The notes under the pieces were generated by a model, which did no database searches, was not told where the DNA came from, and saw only the letters and a program-made list of their open reading frames with translations. Source: an uncultured Candidatus Thioglobus sp. (GTDB taxonomy: Bacteria > Pseudomonadota > Gammaproteobacteria > PS1 > Pseudothioglobaceae). Taken from it: DNA of 57,617 nt. Position numbers and translations under genes: made by a program. The stretch is from NCBI GenBank assembly GCA_900180385.1, contig FXLX01000008.1:1-57617 (forward strand). The letters run 5' to 3'. Shown piece by piece: positions 7,483-16,954 of the stretch; position 1 is the first letter of the stretch; every line of letters starts with the position of its first letter.

Positions 7483-9845
7483 TATCTTAGCGTTGCGCCA
7501 AATGTATCTTTCATTAAAGCTAACACCTCATTAACTTTAGCATTTACTTCATCGTCAGCCAAGGTTGCCTCTAATGATTGATAAGCTAAATTTAAAGCAA
7601 CACTCTTCTTGCCAGCTTCAATGTGCTCACCTTGATAAACATCAAACAAACTAACACCAACAAAATGCACCTGATTTAATTCATTAATGGCATCAGTCAG
7701 CTGCGCAACCGGAGTTGACTGATCAACCACCAAAGCAATATCACGCTGCGCCTGTTGATACGAAGAAAATGGCTGGTATTTTGAGATATTTCCAGATAAA
7801 GCAACCTCTAGATCGATTTCATACAAATAACACTTAGGCAGTGATAATTCTTTTTGAATGATTGGAGACAAAGCACCAATCCAACCAACTGACTTACCAT
7901 TTAACGTAATTTTAGCGCTTTGGCCTTTTTGCAGTGCAGGGTGCTCAGCTGCTTCAAAAGCAAAACTTGCTGATGTTAGAGTTAATAATGATTCAAGATC
8001 AGATTTAGCATCAAAGAAATCTAGCGCTTGTAATTCTTCTGACCATTGCGCCTCAAAGCGATTGCCAGTAATAATCCCAGCTAATTTGTTAGATTGCTCA
8101 TCAGCTTTAACACCATCAAAACACAGGCCAATTTCGAAGAAACGAGCATCTGTATATCCACGCCTTTGATTGGATTCAACCGTTTGCAACAAACCTGCCC
8201 AAAGCGAAGAACGCATGGTGGACATATCTGCAGAAATTGGATTAGTTAGGGTGATCTTTTTAGCTGATGGGTCAATTAAATCCTGGTATTTTTCAGAAAT
8301 AAAACTATAGGTAATAACCTCTTGATAACCGCGACTAACAAGTGCTTGCATTACGTCATATTTATCAATTTGATCTTCTTTGATAGCATTAATATTGGCA
8401 TCTAGCGATAGCTTTTGCACTGGTAATTTATCATAACCGTATAGCCTTGCTAGCTCTTCAATTAAATCAGCCGGAATGCGAATATCAAACCTAAAGCTTG
8501 GCGGTACGATTGTCCAAGAATCAGAGGTTTTGTTGCTAATTTCAAAATCAAGATTAATGAATTTTTCTTCAATCCAATTGCTATCTAGCTCGAACCCTAA
8601 GATTTTTTGAATCTTAGCTTTAGTGATGGTAATGGGTGTCAACTCAGGCAATGCAGATTCATCAATATTAGCCGTAATTTCACTAGCTATACCACCGCAG
8701 ACTTCAACAACCAGTTGCGTAGCACGATCAAGTGCTAATTCAGTAATGTTAAAATCAACACCGCGCTCAAAACGTAGTGATGATTCAGTATGTAAGCCAT
8801 AATCTCTTGCTTTGCCCGCAAGCGATACCGGTTCAAAAAAAGCACTTTCTAATAAAATATCAGTTGTTGTTACTTGTGTAGAGCTTGATTCACCGCCCAT
8901 AACACCAGCAATTGCTAGCACTGATTTTTCATCAGCAATAACCAATGTATTTTCTTTTAAGCTTGCAGTCGAATCATTTAACAAATCAATAGTTTCACCT
9001 GATTTGGCATTTCTAACCTCGATACTACCATTAATTTTAGCCAAATCAAATGCGTGCAGCGGCTGACCTAATTCCATTAGTACGTAATTAGCAATATCAA
9101 CGACCGGCGAATGTGTCGCCTGACCGGAGCGTGTAAGCTTGTCAGACATCCATTTTGGCGTTTGTACGCTGTTATCAATACCTTTGATTGTTCTGGTTAA
9201 ATATTTAGGACAAGTAGCTGTATTGCTAACACTGGTATCTACACTTGATTTACCTTGTGCAGTAACACTAATATCAGGCATAACAAATGCCATGCCATAA
9301 TTAGCGCTAACTTCACGAGCCACACCTAGCACTGAAAAACAATCACCTCGATTTGGGGTGATATCCAGTTCAATAATATTGTCATCAAGATCTAGATATT
9401 CTCTGATATCTTGACCAATTGGCGCCTCAGAATTTAGCTCAGCAATGCCATCAGCAGAATCACTCATGCCTAGTTCAGATTCAGAACAAATCATACCGAA
9501 TGATTCAACACCGCGAAGCTTGGCTTTTTTAATTTTAAAGTTACTCGGTAGATTTGCGCCAACAAGTGCGGCAATTACTTTAAGCCCAGTACGTACATTT
9601 TTAGCGCCACAAATAATTTGCACTAACTCTGATTCACCCACATCAACCTGACATAGGTTAAGCTTGTCTGCATCTGGGTGTTTTTCACAAGTTACTACAT
9701 GGCCTACTACAATTTTACTAAATGCAGGTGCCACAGTTTGAATGCCGTCCACTTCTAAGCCAGCCATTGTTAATTGCTCTGCAAGCACCTCGTCAGTAAC
9801 AACAGGTGAGATCCATTCACGTAACCATGATGTTGAAATATTCAT
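7482..9845 (-). CDS. pheT: Phenylalanyl-tRNA synthetase beta subunit
   Basis: The 787-residue beta chain of the (alpha-beta)2 enzyme charging tRNA-Phe. Domains in order: an N-terminal EMAP/OB-type tRNA-binding domain (about 40-150), B3/B4 editing domain (about 210-370), B5 (about 400-470), catalytic-like core (about 480-690) and a C-terminal anticodon-binding FDX-ACB domain (about 695-787). Length is normal. It starts 4 bp after pheS, and its stop overlaps the ihfA start. Confidence 0.97.
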   Translation of the reverse strand: MNISTSWLREWISPVVTDEVLAEQLTMAGLEVDGIQTVAPAFSKIVVGHVVTCEKHPDADKLNLCQVDVGESELVQIICGAKNVRTGLKVIAALVGANLPSNFKIKKAKLRGVESFGMICSESELGMSDSADGIAELNSEAPIGQDIREYLDLDDNIIELDITPNRGDCFSVLGVAREVSANYGMAFVMPDISVTAQGKSSVDTSVSNTATCPKYLTRTIKGIDNSVQTPKWMSDKLTRSGQATHSPVVDIANYVLMELGQPLHAFDLAKINGSIEVRNAKSGETIDLLNDSTASLKENTLVIADEKSVLAIAGVMGGESSSTQVTTTDILLESAFFEPVSLAGKARDYGLHTESSLRFERGVDFNITELALDRATQLVVEVCGGIASEITANIDESALPELTPITITKAKIQKILGFELDSNWIEEKFINLDFEISNKTSDSWTIVPPSFRFDIRIPADLIEELARLYGYDKLPVQKLSLDANINAIKEDQIDKYDVMQALVSRGYQEVITYSFISEKYQDLIDPSAKKITLTNPISADMSTMRSSLWAGLLQTVESNQRRGYTDARFFEIGLCFDGVKADEQSNKLAGIITGNRFEAQWSEELQALDFFDAKSDLESLLTLTSASFAFEAAEHPALQKGQSAKITLNGKSVGWIGALSPIIQKELSLPKCYLYEIDLEVALSGNISKYQPFSSYQQAQRDIALVVDQSTPVAQLTDAINELNQVHFVGVSLFDVYQGEHIEAGKKSVALNLAYQSLEATLADDEVNAKVNEVLALMKDTFGATLR

Positions 9846-9849
9846 AAGC

Positions 9850-10863
<1,014 letters not shown>

Positions 10864-10922
10864 TTAGTTTAAGACGCCTTTAAAAATCCAGGGTGATTTC
10901 AAAAATGTAGATTTGTGTTTAG

Positions 10923-10983
10923 TTGTTAATTTTAATCTAGCCAGTCCTAACAAGGTTAATACAGGTTTGATTAAAATTAACAA
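10923..10983 (-). repeat. 15-bp perfect inverted repeat in the pheS leader
   Basis: TTGTTAATTTTAATC at 10923-10937 is repeated in inverse orientation at 10969-10983, enclosing 31 bases that can form a small inner hairpin (TAAC/GTTA). It lies 60 bp before pheS, where E. coli has the pheM attenuator. The stem is entirely A/T apart from the end pairs and no T run follows it, so it is not a simple terminator. Confidence 0.55.
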
Positions 10984-11050
10984 ATGAATATAAATTCGCT
11001 TTTTAGAGGTTGCCATGAATTTTTAAAAGTGTCTTTTGTAATTTGGTATG

Positions 11051-11077
11051 AAAAAAGCCATGATAAATCATGGCTTT
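11051..11077 (-). terminator. Rho-independent terminator after rplT
   Basis: On the minus strand, AAAGCCATGAT pairs with ATCATGGCTTT around a 2-4 nt loop and is followed by a T run. It begins 9 bp after the rplT stop and should end the rpmI-rplT transcript. Confidence 0.85.
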
Positions 11078-11085
11078 AGTTTGGA

Positions 11086-11454
11086 CTATTTCGCTGCTTT
11101 AGCGATAGCCTCTTTTGCTTGATCTGCAATCTTAGCGAATGCAGGTTTATCAAAAATTGCAATATCTGATAAAACCTTACGATCAATCTCGATGCCCGCT
11201 TTATTTAGGCCATCAATCATTCTTGAATAGCTTAAACCGCAATTACGAGCTTCTGCGTTAATACGTACGATCCAAAGTCTACGGAATTGACGACGCTTTT
11301 GGCGACGATCACGGTATGCATATTGACCCGCTTTAATTACCGCTTGCTTAGCAACGCGATACACTTTTGAACGTGCACCGTAATAACCTTTAGCTTTCTT
11401 TAAAATTTTCTTATGTCTTGCGTGCGCTTGCACACCTCTTGATACTCTTGCCAT
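11086..11454 (-). CDS. rplT: 50S ribosomal protein L20
   Basis: A 122-residue basic 23S rRNA-binding protein needed for early 50S assembly. The opening [19 protein letters not shown] and the [20 protein letters not shown] segment are diagnostic. It follows rpmI by 50 bp. In E. coli, L20 represses translation of rpmI-rplT by binding the leader upstream of rpmI. Confidence 0.98.
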   Translation of the reverse strand: MARVSRGVQAHARHKKILKKAKGYYGARSKVYRVAKQAVIKAGQYAYRDRRQKRRQFRRLWIVRINAEARNCGLSYSRMIDGLNKAGIEIDRKVLSDIAIFDKPAFAKIADQAKEAIAKAAK

Positions 11455-11504
11455 TTTCTATACTCCTTTAACTTTTAACTAATTCTCTATACACTAAGCA
11501 GTAT

Positions 11505-11702
11505 TTAGGAATATGGTAACATTCTACGAACCATTGGTACATCAACCTTCTCTACTGTATCAGGTGAACGTAGGCTACGCTTTCTAGAAGTACTCTTTTT
11601 AGTCAAGATATGACGCAAGTGAGAGTGTTTACACTTGTAACCACCACTGGCGGTTTTCTTGAAGCGCTTTGCAGCACCTCGGTTTGTTTTCATCTTCGGC
11701 AT
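11505..11702 (-). CDS. rpmI: 50S ribosomal protein L35
   Basis: A 65-residue ribosomal protein. It opens with [20 protein letters not shown] and ends with the VRRMLPY motif, both typical of L35, and its length is normal. It is first in the rpmI-rplT pair, with a GGAG-type ribosome site before the ATG. Confidence 0.98.
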   Translation of the reverse strand: MPKMKTNRGAAKRFKKTASGGYKCKHSHLRHILTKKSTSRKRSLRSPDTVEKVDVPMVRRMLPYS

Positions 11703-11861
11703 AATTTTCTCCTTGTCCTTAGGACATATTTGTCATTCTTGCGAACAACTTATTATAAAACTGAAAAAATAATGAGGTGCAAATTAGACAAGGCATTCAG
11801 TCTTGGACAGTACACCTAGGTACGGTAAAGACTAAATAACGCAGTATAATTTAGCGCATCA
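11703..11861 (-). promoter_or_regulatory. infC-rpmI intergenic leader, possible L20 control region
   Basis: 159 bp between infC and rpmI. The minus-strand transcript would contain a GUCC-aa-GGAC hairpin immediately before the rpmI Shine-Dalgarno, and further paired elements upstream (GUACC near GGUGUAC). In E. coli this interval carries the L20 translational operator. The homology here is positional and structural only, and no pseudoknot was modelled. Confidence 0.35.
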
Positions 11862-12389
11862 TTACTTTTTCTTCGATTTGGGTGCCAGCATCATGCCTAG
11901 CTGACGACCCTCTAATTTTGCTTTTTGTTCAACATTAGCAAATTCTTTTGTATCCTCCTCAAGTCTATCTAGCATTTCCATACCAAGTTCCTTGTGTTGC
12001 ATTTCGCGACCACGGAACCAAATACTTACTTTAACCTTATCACCATTATCTAAAAACTTAACCAAATTTCTAAATTTAATTTGGTAATCACCCTCTTCTG
12101 TTCCAGGGCGATACTTAATGGTTTTAACCTGGGTTTTCTTTTGTTTCTTTTTAGCCTCTTTCTTTTGCTGCTTTAATTCATAGACATACTTGCCAAAATC
12201 CATAATTTTACAAACAGGTGGCTCAGCATTTGGAGAAACTTCTACCAAGTCTAAATTTACTTCTTTAGCTCTTTGCTTAGCTTCGCTAGTATCAACAATA
12301 CCAACTTGCCCACCTTTTTCATCAATTAATCGAACTTCTGAAACTCTAATATAATCGTTAACTCGAGTTTTGTTATTTGTTTTTTTAAT
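11862..12389 (-). CDS. infC: Translation initiation factor IF-3 with AUU start
   Basis: IF-3 binds the 30S subunit and proofreads start codons. The frame contains the N-domain (NDYIRVSEVRLIDEKGGQVG), the linker, and the C-domain (KYRPGTEEGDYQIK, FRGREM). There is no ATG, GTG or TTG where the N-terminus should begin. The open frame reaches ATT-ATT-AAA just after the thrS stop, and a GAGGG ribosome site lies 6 bp before the second ATT (12387-12389). An AUU start is the classic infC arrangement that lets IF-3 repress its own translation. This gives 175 residues versus 180 in E. coli. A GTG start at 12248 would remove the entire N-domain. Confidence 0.93.
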   Translation of the reverse strand: MKKTNNKTRVNDYIRVSEVRLIDEKGGQVGIVDTSEAKQRAKEVNLDLVEVSPNAEPPVCKIMDFGKYVYELKQQKKEAKKKQKKTQVKTIKYRPGTEEGDYQIKFRNLVKFLDNGDKVKVSIWFRGREMQHKELGMEMLDRLEEDTKEFANVEQKAKLEGRQLGMMLAPKSKKK

Positions 12390-12391
12390 AA

Positions 12392-14296
12392 TTATCCCTC
12401 TAATGTTTCTTTGTTTACTAATTCTACGAACGCTTCGATTGACATAGAGCCTAAATCCTCACCGCCGCGTTTACGTACTGAAATCTCGTTATTTTCCATT
12501 TCACGTTTACCCACTACTAAAATATATGGATAACGTTGCATGGAATGCTCGCGTATTTTAAAGCCTATCTTCTCATTACGCAAGTCCGAAATCACCCTAA
12601 GCCCTTGTTTTTTTAACTTTTTGTTAACTTCTTTAACAAAATCGAACTGTTTTTCAGAAATATTAAGCACAACAGCCTGGATTGGAGCCAGCCAAGATGG
12701 GAATGCACCTTCGTAATGTTCGATCAAAATACCCACAAACCTTTCTAACGATCCAACAATTGCACGATGCAACATAACCGGTGTTTGCTTAGTATTATCT
12801 TGCGCAATATACTGCGCATCTAGGCGCTCTGGCATTGAAAAATCTACCTGCAAAGTGCCACACTGCCACTCACGATTAAGACAATCTTTTAATACAAATT
12901 CAATTTTTGGGCCATAGAAAGCACCTTCACCTTCTTGTAGAACCCATTTAATACCTTTCGCATCTAACGCCTTTGCTAATGCTGCCTCTGCCCTATCCCA
13001 AACCTCATCCGAACCAACACGATTCTCAGGGCGGGTAGAGAGTTTAATATCAACATTGTCAAAACCAAAATGCTTGTACACATCAAAAGTTAAATCAATA
13101 AAATTAGAAACTTCGGTTTGAATTTGATCGGCAGTGCAAAAAATATGACCATCGTCTTGTACAAAATTACGCACACGCATAATGCCGTGGAGCGTGCCTG
13201 ACGGCTCATTACGATGGCAAGAGCCAAACTCAGCCAAACGTAATGGTAGATCACGATAAGATTTTAAACCTTGATTATAAATTTGAATATGTGCTGGACA
13301 GTTCATTGGCTTAACCGCATAATCACGATTTTCACTGCTAGTAGTAAACATAGCATCACCGAACTTATCCCAGTGACCAGACTTTTCCCAAAGGCTTTTA
13401 TCGATTAGTTGAGGTGTGTGCACCTCTTTGTAGTCATTATCTCTAAAAACTGTACGCATGTATTGTTCAACAATTTGGTACAAAGTCCAGCCTTTTTCAT
13501 GCCAAAACACCATGCCAGGTGCTTCTTCCTGCATGTGAAATAAATCTTGAGTTTTTCCAATTTTTCGGTGATCACGTTTTTCTGCTTCTTCCAAGCGATG
13601 TAAATGCGCCTCAAGATCGTCTTTAGTTGCCCAAGCTGTGCCATACACGCGTTGTAACATTTCATTTTTAGAATCACCACGCCAGTATGCGCCAGCCAAT
13701 TTCATTAATTTAAAGGCTTTAAGTCTTGAAGTTGACGGCACATGTGGACCGCGACATAAATCAATAAAATCACCTTGCTTATACAAAGATAAAGTTTGGT
13801 CAGCTGGGATAGATTCAATAATTTCAGCCTTGTAATGCTCGCCTTTAGCTTTAAAAAACTCAATTGCTTCATCGCGTGACATTTCACTGCGCTCAATTTT
13901 TAGGCTTTGCTTGACCAATTTTTTCATGTTTTTTTCAATCTGAGTTAAATCAGCCTCTGAAAAACCATCTTTATATGCAAAGTCATAGAAAAAACCATTG
14001 TCAATTACTGGACCGATAGTTACTTGTGCATCTGGATATAGCATCTGAGTTGCTTGCGCCAATAAATGAGCAGTAGAGTGGCGAATTACTTCAAGACCTT
14101 CTTCATCTTTAGCAGTGACAATTGAAACGCTAGCATCTGACTCAATCAAAAATGAAGCATCAACCAGTTCACCATTCACCTTTCCAGCAAGGGTTGCTTT
14201 AGCCAAGCCAGAGCCAATAGATTTGGCAACTTCAAATACGCTTAGCGCTCGGTCAAAAGATTTTTCGCTACCATCTGGCAGTGTAATGATTGGCAT
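12392..14296 (-). CDS. thrS: Threonyl-tRNA synthetase
   Basis: A 634-residue class II synthetase. The domains are an N-terminal TGS domain (about 1-60), the SAD/N2 editing domain with [10 protein letters not shown] (about 70-220), the catalytic core with the zinc ligands including PMNCPAH Cys, and the C-terminal anticodon-binding domain (about 530-634). The length is normal. Its last codons GAG GGA TAA contain the ribosome site of infC, so the two genes are tightly coupled. Confidence 0.97.
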   Translation of the reverse strand: MPIITLPDGSEKSFDRALSVFEVAKSIGSGLAKATLAGKVNGELVDASFLIESDASVSIVTAKDEEGLEVIRHSTAHLLAQATQMLYPDAQVTIGPVIDNGFFYDFAYKDGFSEADLTQIEKNMKKLVKQSLKIERSEMSRDEAIEFFKAKGEHYKAEIIESIPADQTLSLYKQGDFIDLCRGPHVPSTSRLKAFKLMKLAGAYWRGDSKNEMLQRVYGTAWATKDDLEAHLHRLEEAEKRDHRKIGKTQDLFHMQEEAPGMVFWHEKGWTLYQIVEQYMRTVFRDNDYKEVHTPQLIDKSLWEKSGHWDKFGDAMFTTSSENRDYAVKPMNCPAHIQIYNQGLKSYRDLPLRLAEFGSCHRNEPSGTLHGIMRVRNFVQDDGHIFCTADQIQTEVSNFIDLTFDVYKHFGFDNVDIKLSTRPENRVGSDEVWDRAEAALAKALDAKGIKWVLQEGEGAFYGPKIEFVLKDCLNREWQCGTLQVDFSMPERLDAQYIAQDNTKQTPVMLHRAIVGSLERFVGILIEHYEGAFPSWLAPIQAVVLNISEKQFDFVKEVNKKLKKQGLRVISDLRNEKIGFKIREHSMQRYPYILVVGKREMENNEISVRKRGGEDLGSMSIEAFVELVNKETLEG

Positions 14297-14361
14297 GATG
14301 AAATTATCAACAAATAAAAAGGGTTATTTTACCTTGGTATCATCGACATTTCGGCTGATAT

Positions 14362-14643
14362 TTAACTCCAGTAATCTGGCTCTCTGTGTTGGTGCGCTAT
14401 GGCGATAACAAAAATATGATCCGTCTCAACGGAATATAGAATTTTATAAGGAAATTTATGTAACAAACACTTTCTAATATCACCCTTTTCAATTGACCAA
14501 ACTTGAGGATAATTTGAAATTCTAATAGAGGCGCGCTTAATTTCCGCCTTAAATTCTTTGCCTAAATCTGTATATTCAAGTTCATAAAAATACACCGCAT
14601 CAAGTAATTCCTGCTTGGCATATTCCGAATAAACAATTCTCAC
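14362..14643 (-). CDS. RelE/ParE-family toxin
   Basis: A 93-residue type II toxin of the RelE/ParE superfamily. It has the family opening (RIVYSEYAKQELLDAVYFYE), a middle helix pair, the conserved Arg-containing RKCLLHKFPYKILYSV strand and the terminal HQHREPDYW motif. It starts at GTG overlapping the antitoxin stop as TAGTG. ParE members poison gyrase and RelE members cleave ribosome-bound mRNA; the sequence looks ParE-like, but the target is not certain. Confidence 0.88.
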   Translation of the reverse strand: MRIVYSEYAKQELLDAVYFYELEYTDLGKEFKAEIKRASIRISNYPQVWSIEKGDIRKCLLHKFPYKILYSVETDHIFVIAIAHQHREPDYWS

Positions 14644-14840
14644 TAAAATATTTCTTCCATAGGAATGCCTTTTGCTTTGCCACTACGGTAGGCATTTAAA
14701 CGTTTTTGCGCTTCATCTATCCAAATTTTATCCAAACTAACATCAGGCTTATCCAAACTTTTAAGTATTTCCTCAACCAACATAAAGCGTTCTGTTGATT
14801 TAAGATTGATTGCCTCATTCAATATTTCTGCACTTTTCAT
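14643..14840 (-). CDS. Addiction module antitoxin (Unstab_antitox family)
   Basis: A 65-residue antitoxin from the ATG giving MKSAEILNEAINL. The pattern LKSTERFMLVEEILKSL and the C-terminal WIDEAQKRLNAYRSGKAKGI segment match the small addiction-module component family usually paired with RelE/ParE toxins. The frame is open 16 codons further upstream, but that extension is low-complexity and lacks a ribosome site. It is coupled to the toxin by a one-base overlap and is probably autoregulatory. Confidence 0.87.
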   Translation of the reverse strand: MKSAEILNEAINLKSTERFMLVEEILKSLDKPDVSLDKIWIDEAQKRLNAYRSGKAKGIPMEEIF

Positions 14841-15000
14841 GTGTTTGTTTTTAGTTAAGGAATTTTTATTATAAAGAATTTTGCACAATGATAAGATTTT
14901 TTTTATTTTTGCTAAAGCGTAGTCATAACTTTATCAGACGATAAAAACTCAATAACCGCATTAGCAATCATTGGATTTTAGTTGGTTAGTTTAGTGTGAG

Positions 15001-15315
15001 CTACAAATCCTTAAAACAACGAACACTAACGCCGTAGGCACGATTAAAGTTGTAGATGTTTGCATGGCTACTAGCGACAAGCAAATAGCGACCATCTGAC
15101 CCATCAGCAGAATGACTACACAAGGCTACACCAGAGTTAACCTGGTAAAGCACGCCATCCGCACGATAGCGGAAGCCAGTAACTGGGATTTTAAGGAAGC
15201 TGGAGAAGGTGGTGGCGCTGCTGTTAATATCGGTGGTGGTGGCACTGATGGTATCCGCGGTTAACTCAGCCTCAGTTGGCACACTAAAGCCGTTAAAAAC
15301 AATACTTACACCTTC
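15001..15315 (-). pseudogene. Fragment of a DUF1566/Fib_succ-type surface-protein domain
   Basis: An open frame that begins after a TGA and runs 104 codons. It contains FNGFSVPTEAELTAD, SSFLKIPVTGFRYR, SADGSDGRYLLV and the terminal RAYGVSVRCFKDL, the repeat pattern of DUF1566/'major paralogous' domains in secreted proteins. The first in-frame start is a GTG at 15282, which would remove the beginning of the motif. There is no signal peptide. VALCSHS replaces the usual WSSS-type motif, a sign of drift. It is most likely the 3' end of a larger lost gene, possibly the adhesin relic upstream. Confidence 0.65.
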
Positions 15316-16091
15316 TCAATCTTAATCTTATTACTTCTCTCAACCATTGCCAATAGCTCACCACTCATATCAGCATCCATTCTGAATGGTGCATCATCCA
15401 GCTGGAAGTTATTAAGGGTTTCAGCTCAAGGCGCGTAAGGCGCTTGACCTGTTAATTTAACATCATGACCATCTAGTGCTTCTTCGGTGCTACCATTGAT
15501 AGTCTTCTTATCAGACAATGCCCAATACTTATTAGCAGTAGCACTAAAGTTACTACGTTGGTACTCAAGGCCTAAAGACGTACGCTTATGCTTTGATGAA
15601 GTTTCATAGTCAACAAATACGTTAGCACCAATGATAGCTTTATCATCTTCTACTAAGATTCGCTTACCCAAACCTAAGTTGATTGTATTACGACGATCAC
15701 CTTCGCTCTCACCTGAAGCAACAGAACCTTGCATAAAGATAAGCTCCTTAGCATCTTTGTTAGATGCTGTAAGTGGTTGAATAGTTTTGATTGAATAACT
15801 AGGATTGCCTGACTCAATATTAGAAATAGATATCTCAGTATTACCATTACCAAAACTGTTAGCGACATCGTTAGCGAATTCATTAATGCTTGATTCGATT
15901 GTACTAATAACTTTGCCCGTAAAGTGATCAACTACTTGTGAAGCGTCTTCTGCCTGAGAGATGCCTGCACTGAAAGTAAGTAGTGCACTAAGACTGATTT
16001 GTTTAAAGTTTAAATGTTTGCGGAGGAGTGTTGAAAGACATGAAAATACCAAGTTCAAAAAAATATTCCCATCATTATACTTATATGCCAA
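15306..16091 (-). pseudogene. Decayed inverse autotransporter (intimin/invasin-type) adhesin
   Basis: The first 221 codons have a signal-peptide-like segment (LSALLTFSAGISQA) and the start of an inverse-autotransporter beta-barrel: NLGLGKRILVEDDKAIIGAN, DYETSSKHKRTSLGLEY, then GHDVKLTGQAPYAP. A TGA (15426-15428) follows where homologues have Trp in YxPWAK. The frame stays open for 39 more codons ending MVERSNKIKIEK, which resembles the barrel-end motif (NxxNxIxxEK-like). About 80-100 barrel residues seem missing between the two parts, and no passenger follows. No in-frame ATG exists at the N-terminus; the open frame reaches only a TTG. I read this as a pseudogene. Confidence 0.7.
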
Positions 16092-16270
16092 TATGGATCG
16101 TTTTTTTTTTGCTTTTTGTCAAGAAATTTCAATAATACGTTGATTTGCAAAATTTTTGAATTTTTCTAAAAACCCAAGTGGTAAAGGCCTTGTCTTTCTC
16201 ATTTTTTAATGAAAAAATACCCAAAAACAGCTGTTTAAGACCTTAAAAAGATTGATTTGATTGATTTTTT

Positions 16271-16300
16271 ATGATACGGGCCTTGCCCGTATCATTTTTT
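16271..16300 (+). terminator. Strong orphan terminator, plus direction
   Basis: An 11-bp perfect GC-rich stem (ATGATACGGGC with GCCCGTATCAT) has a 3-nt loop and is followed by TTTTTT on the plus strand. No plus-strand gene precedes it for several kilobases, so either it ends an unannotated small RNA in 16100-16270 or it was brought in with lost DNA. Confidence 0.75.
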
Positions 16301-16388
16301 CAGATAAAAAATCATTGCAAAAGTGTGATTCGTAATATTTCCGAAATTTTTATGCTATGATATATTCTGTATATATAAATAAAAAATA

Positions 16389-16673
16389 ATGAAAACAATA
16401 CGCTGGGATACTACAAAGGCAAAAATTCTAAGAAGCGATGTTAGTAGAGGTAATATAGGCTTTGAAGATTGTATTGTTGCATTAGAAGAAAATAGAGTGC
16501 TTGATGATATTGAAAATCCTAGTAAAAAATATTCAAATCAGCGCATGTTTATATTGGGAATTAATAATTATGCATATGTCGTGCCTTATATTGAAACCAG
16601 AGATGAAATATTTTTAAAGACTGTTTTCCCAAGTAGAAAACACACAGCTATGTATTTAACCGAGAACAAATAA
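16389..16673 (+). CDS. BrnT-like toxin of a type II TA pair
   Basis: A 94-residue protein resembling the BrnT/DUF497 ribonuclease toxins: KTIRWDTTKAKILRSD at the N-terminus, GNIGFEDCIVALEENRVLDDI, then a beta-rich half with NYAYVVPYIE and EIFLKTVFPSRKHT. An A/T-rich promoter region with TATGATAT lies 25-40 bp upstream. Its stop overlaps the ATG of the partner as TAATG. The family assignment is good for the fold, but ribonuclease activity is inferred. Confidence 0.78.
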   Translation: MKTIRWDTTKAKILRSDVSRGNIGFEDCIVALEENRVLDDIENPSKKYSNQRMFILGINNYAYVVPYIETRDEIFLKTVFPSRKHTAMYLTENK

Positions 16674-16954
16674 TGAATAAAATACCGAAAGTAACCACCT
16701 ATCTTGATGATGATGAAAAAGAACTAATTGAAGCCATAGAAAGGGATGATTACCAATTTGGCGCCAGCTCTTTAACTGAAAAACGTTTAAAAGAAATACA
16801 AGCTAGTGCTCGCGCTAAAATGAATGAAGAACGCGCACCAATCTCTCTTAGAATTCCTAAAACTGATTTATCCAGACTTAAGACTAAAGCCATGAAAGAA
16901 GGTGTTCCTTATCAAACCTTGATTAATTCAATTTTGCATAAAGCGGTTAACTAG
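16673..16954 (+). CDS. Antitoxin partner (BrnA/CopG-like)
   Basis: 93 residues. The C-terminal third has the ISLRIPKTDLSRLKTKAMKE segment and the GVPYQTLINSILHKAV helix typical of ribbon-helix-helix/CopG-like antitoxins, while the N-terminal part (YLDDDEKELIEAIE) would contact the toxin. The toxin-first order matches brnT-brnA. It is convergent with recJ and overlaps its 3' end by 8 bp, so it sits at the edge of the accessory pocket. Confidence 0.78.
   Translation: MNKIPKVTTYLDDDEKELIEAIERDDYQFGASSLTEKRLKEIQASARAKMNEERAPISLRIPKTDLSRLKTKAMKEGVPYQTLINSILHKAVN

Noticed and set aside
10864..11016. 50-codon ORF as a pheM-like leader gene
   Set aside because: No run of Phe codons, no clear ribosome site, and much of it is explained by the inverted repeat. 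It is kept only as an observation.
15426..15428. TGA in the adhesin as selenocysteine or Trp recoding
   Set aside because: The expected residue is Trp, many intact genes here end in TGA, and no selenocysteine element was seen. A nonsense mutation is simpler.
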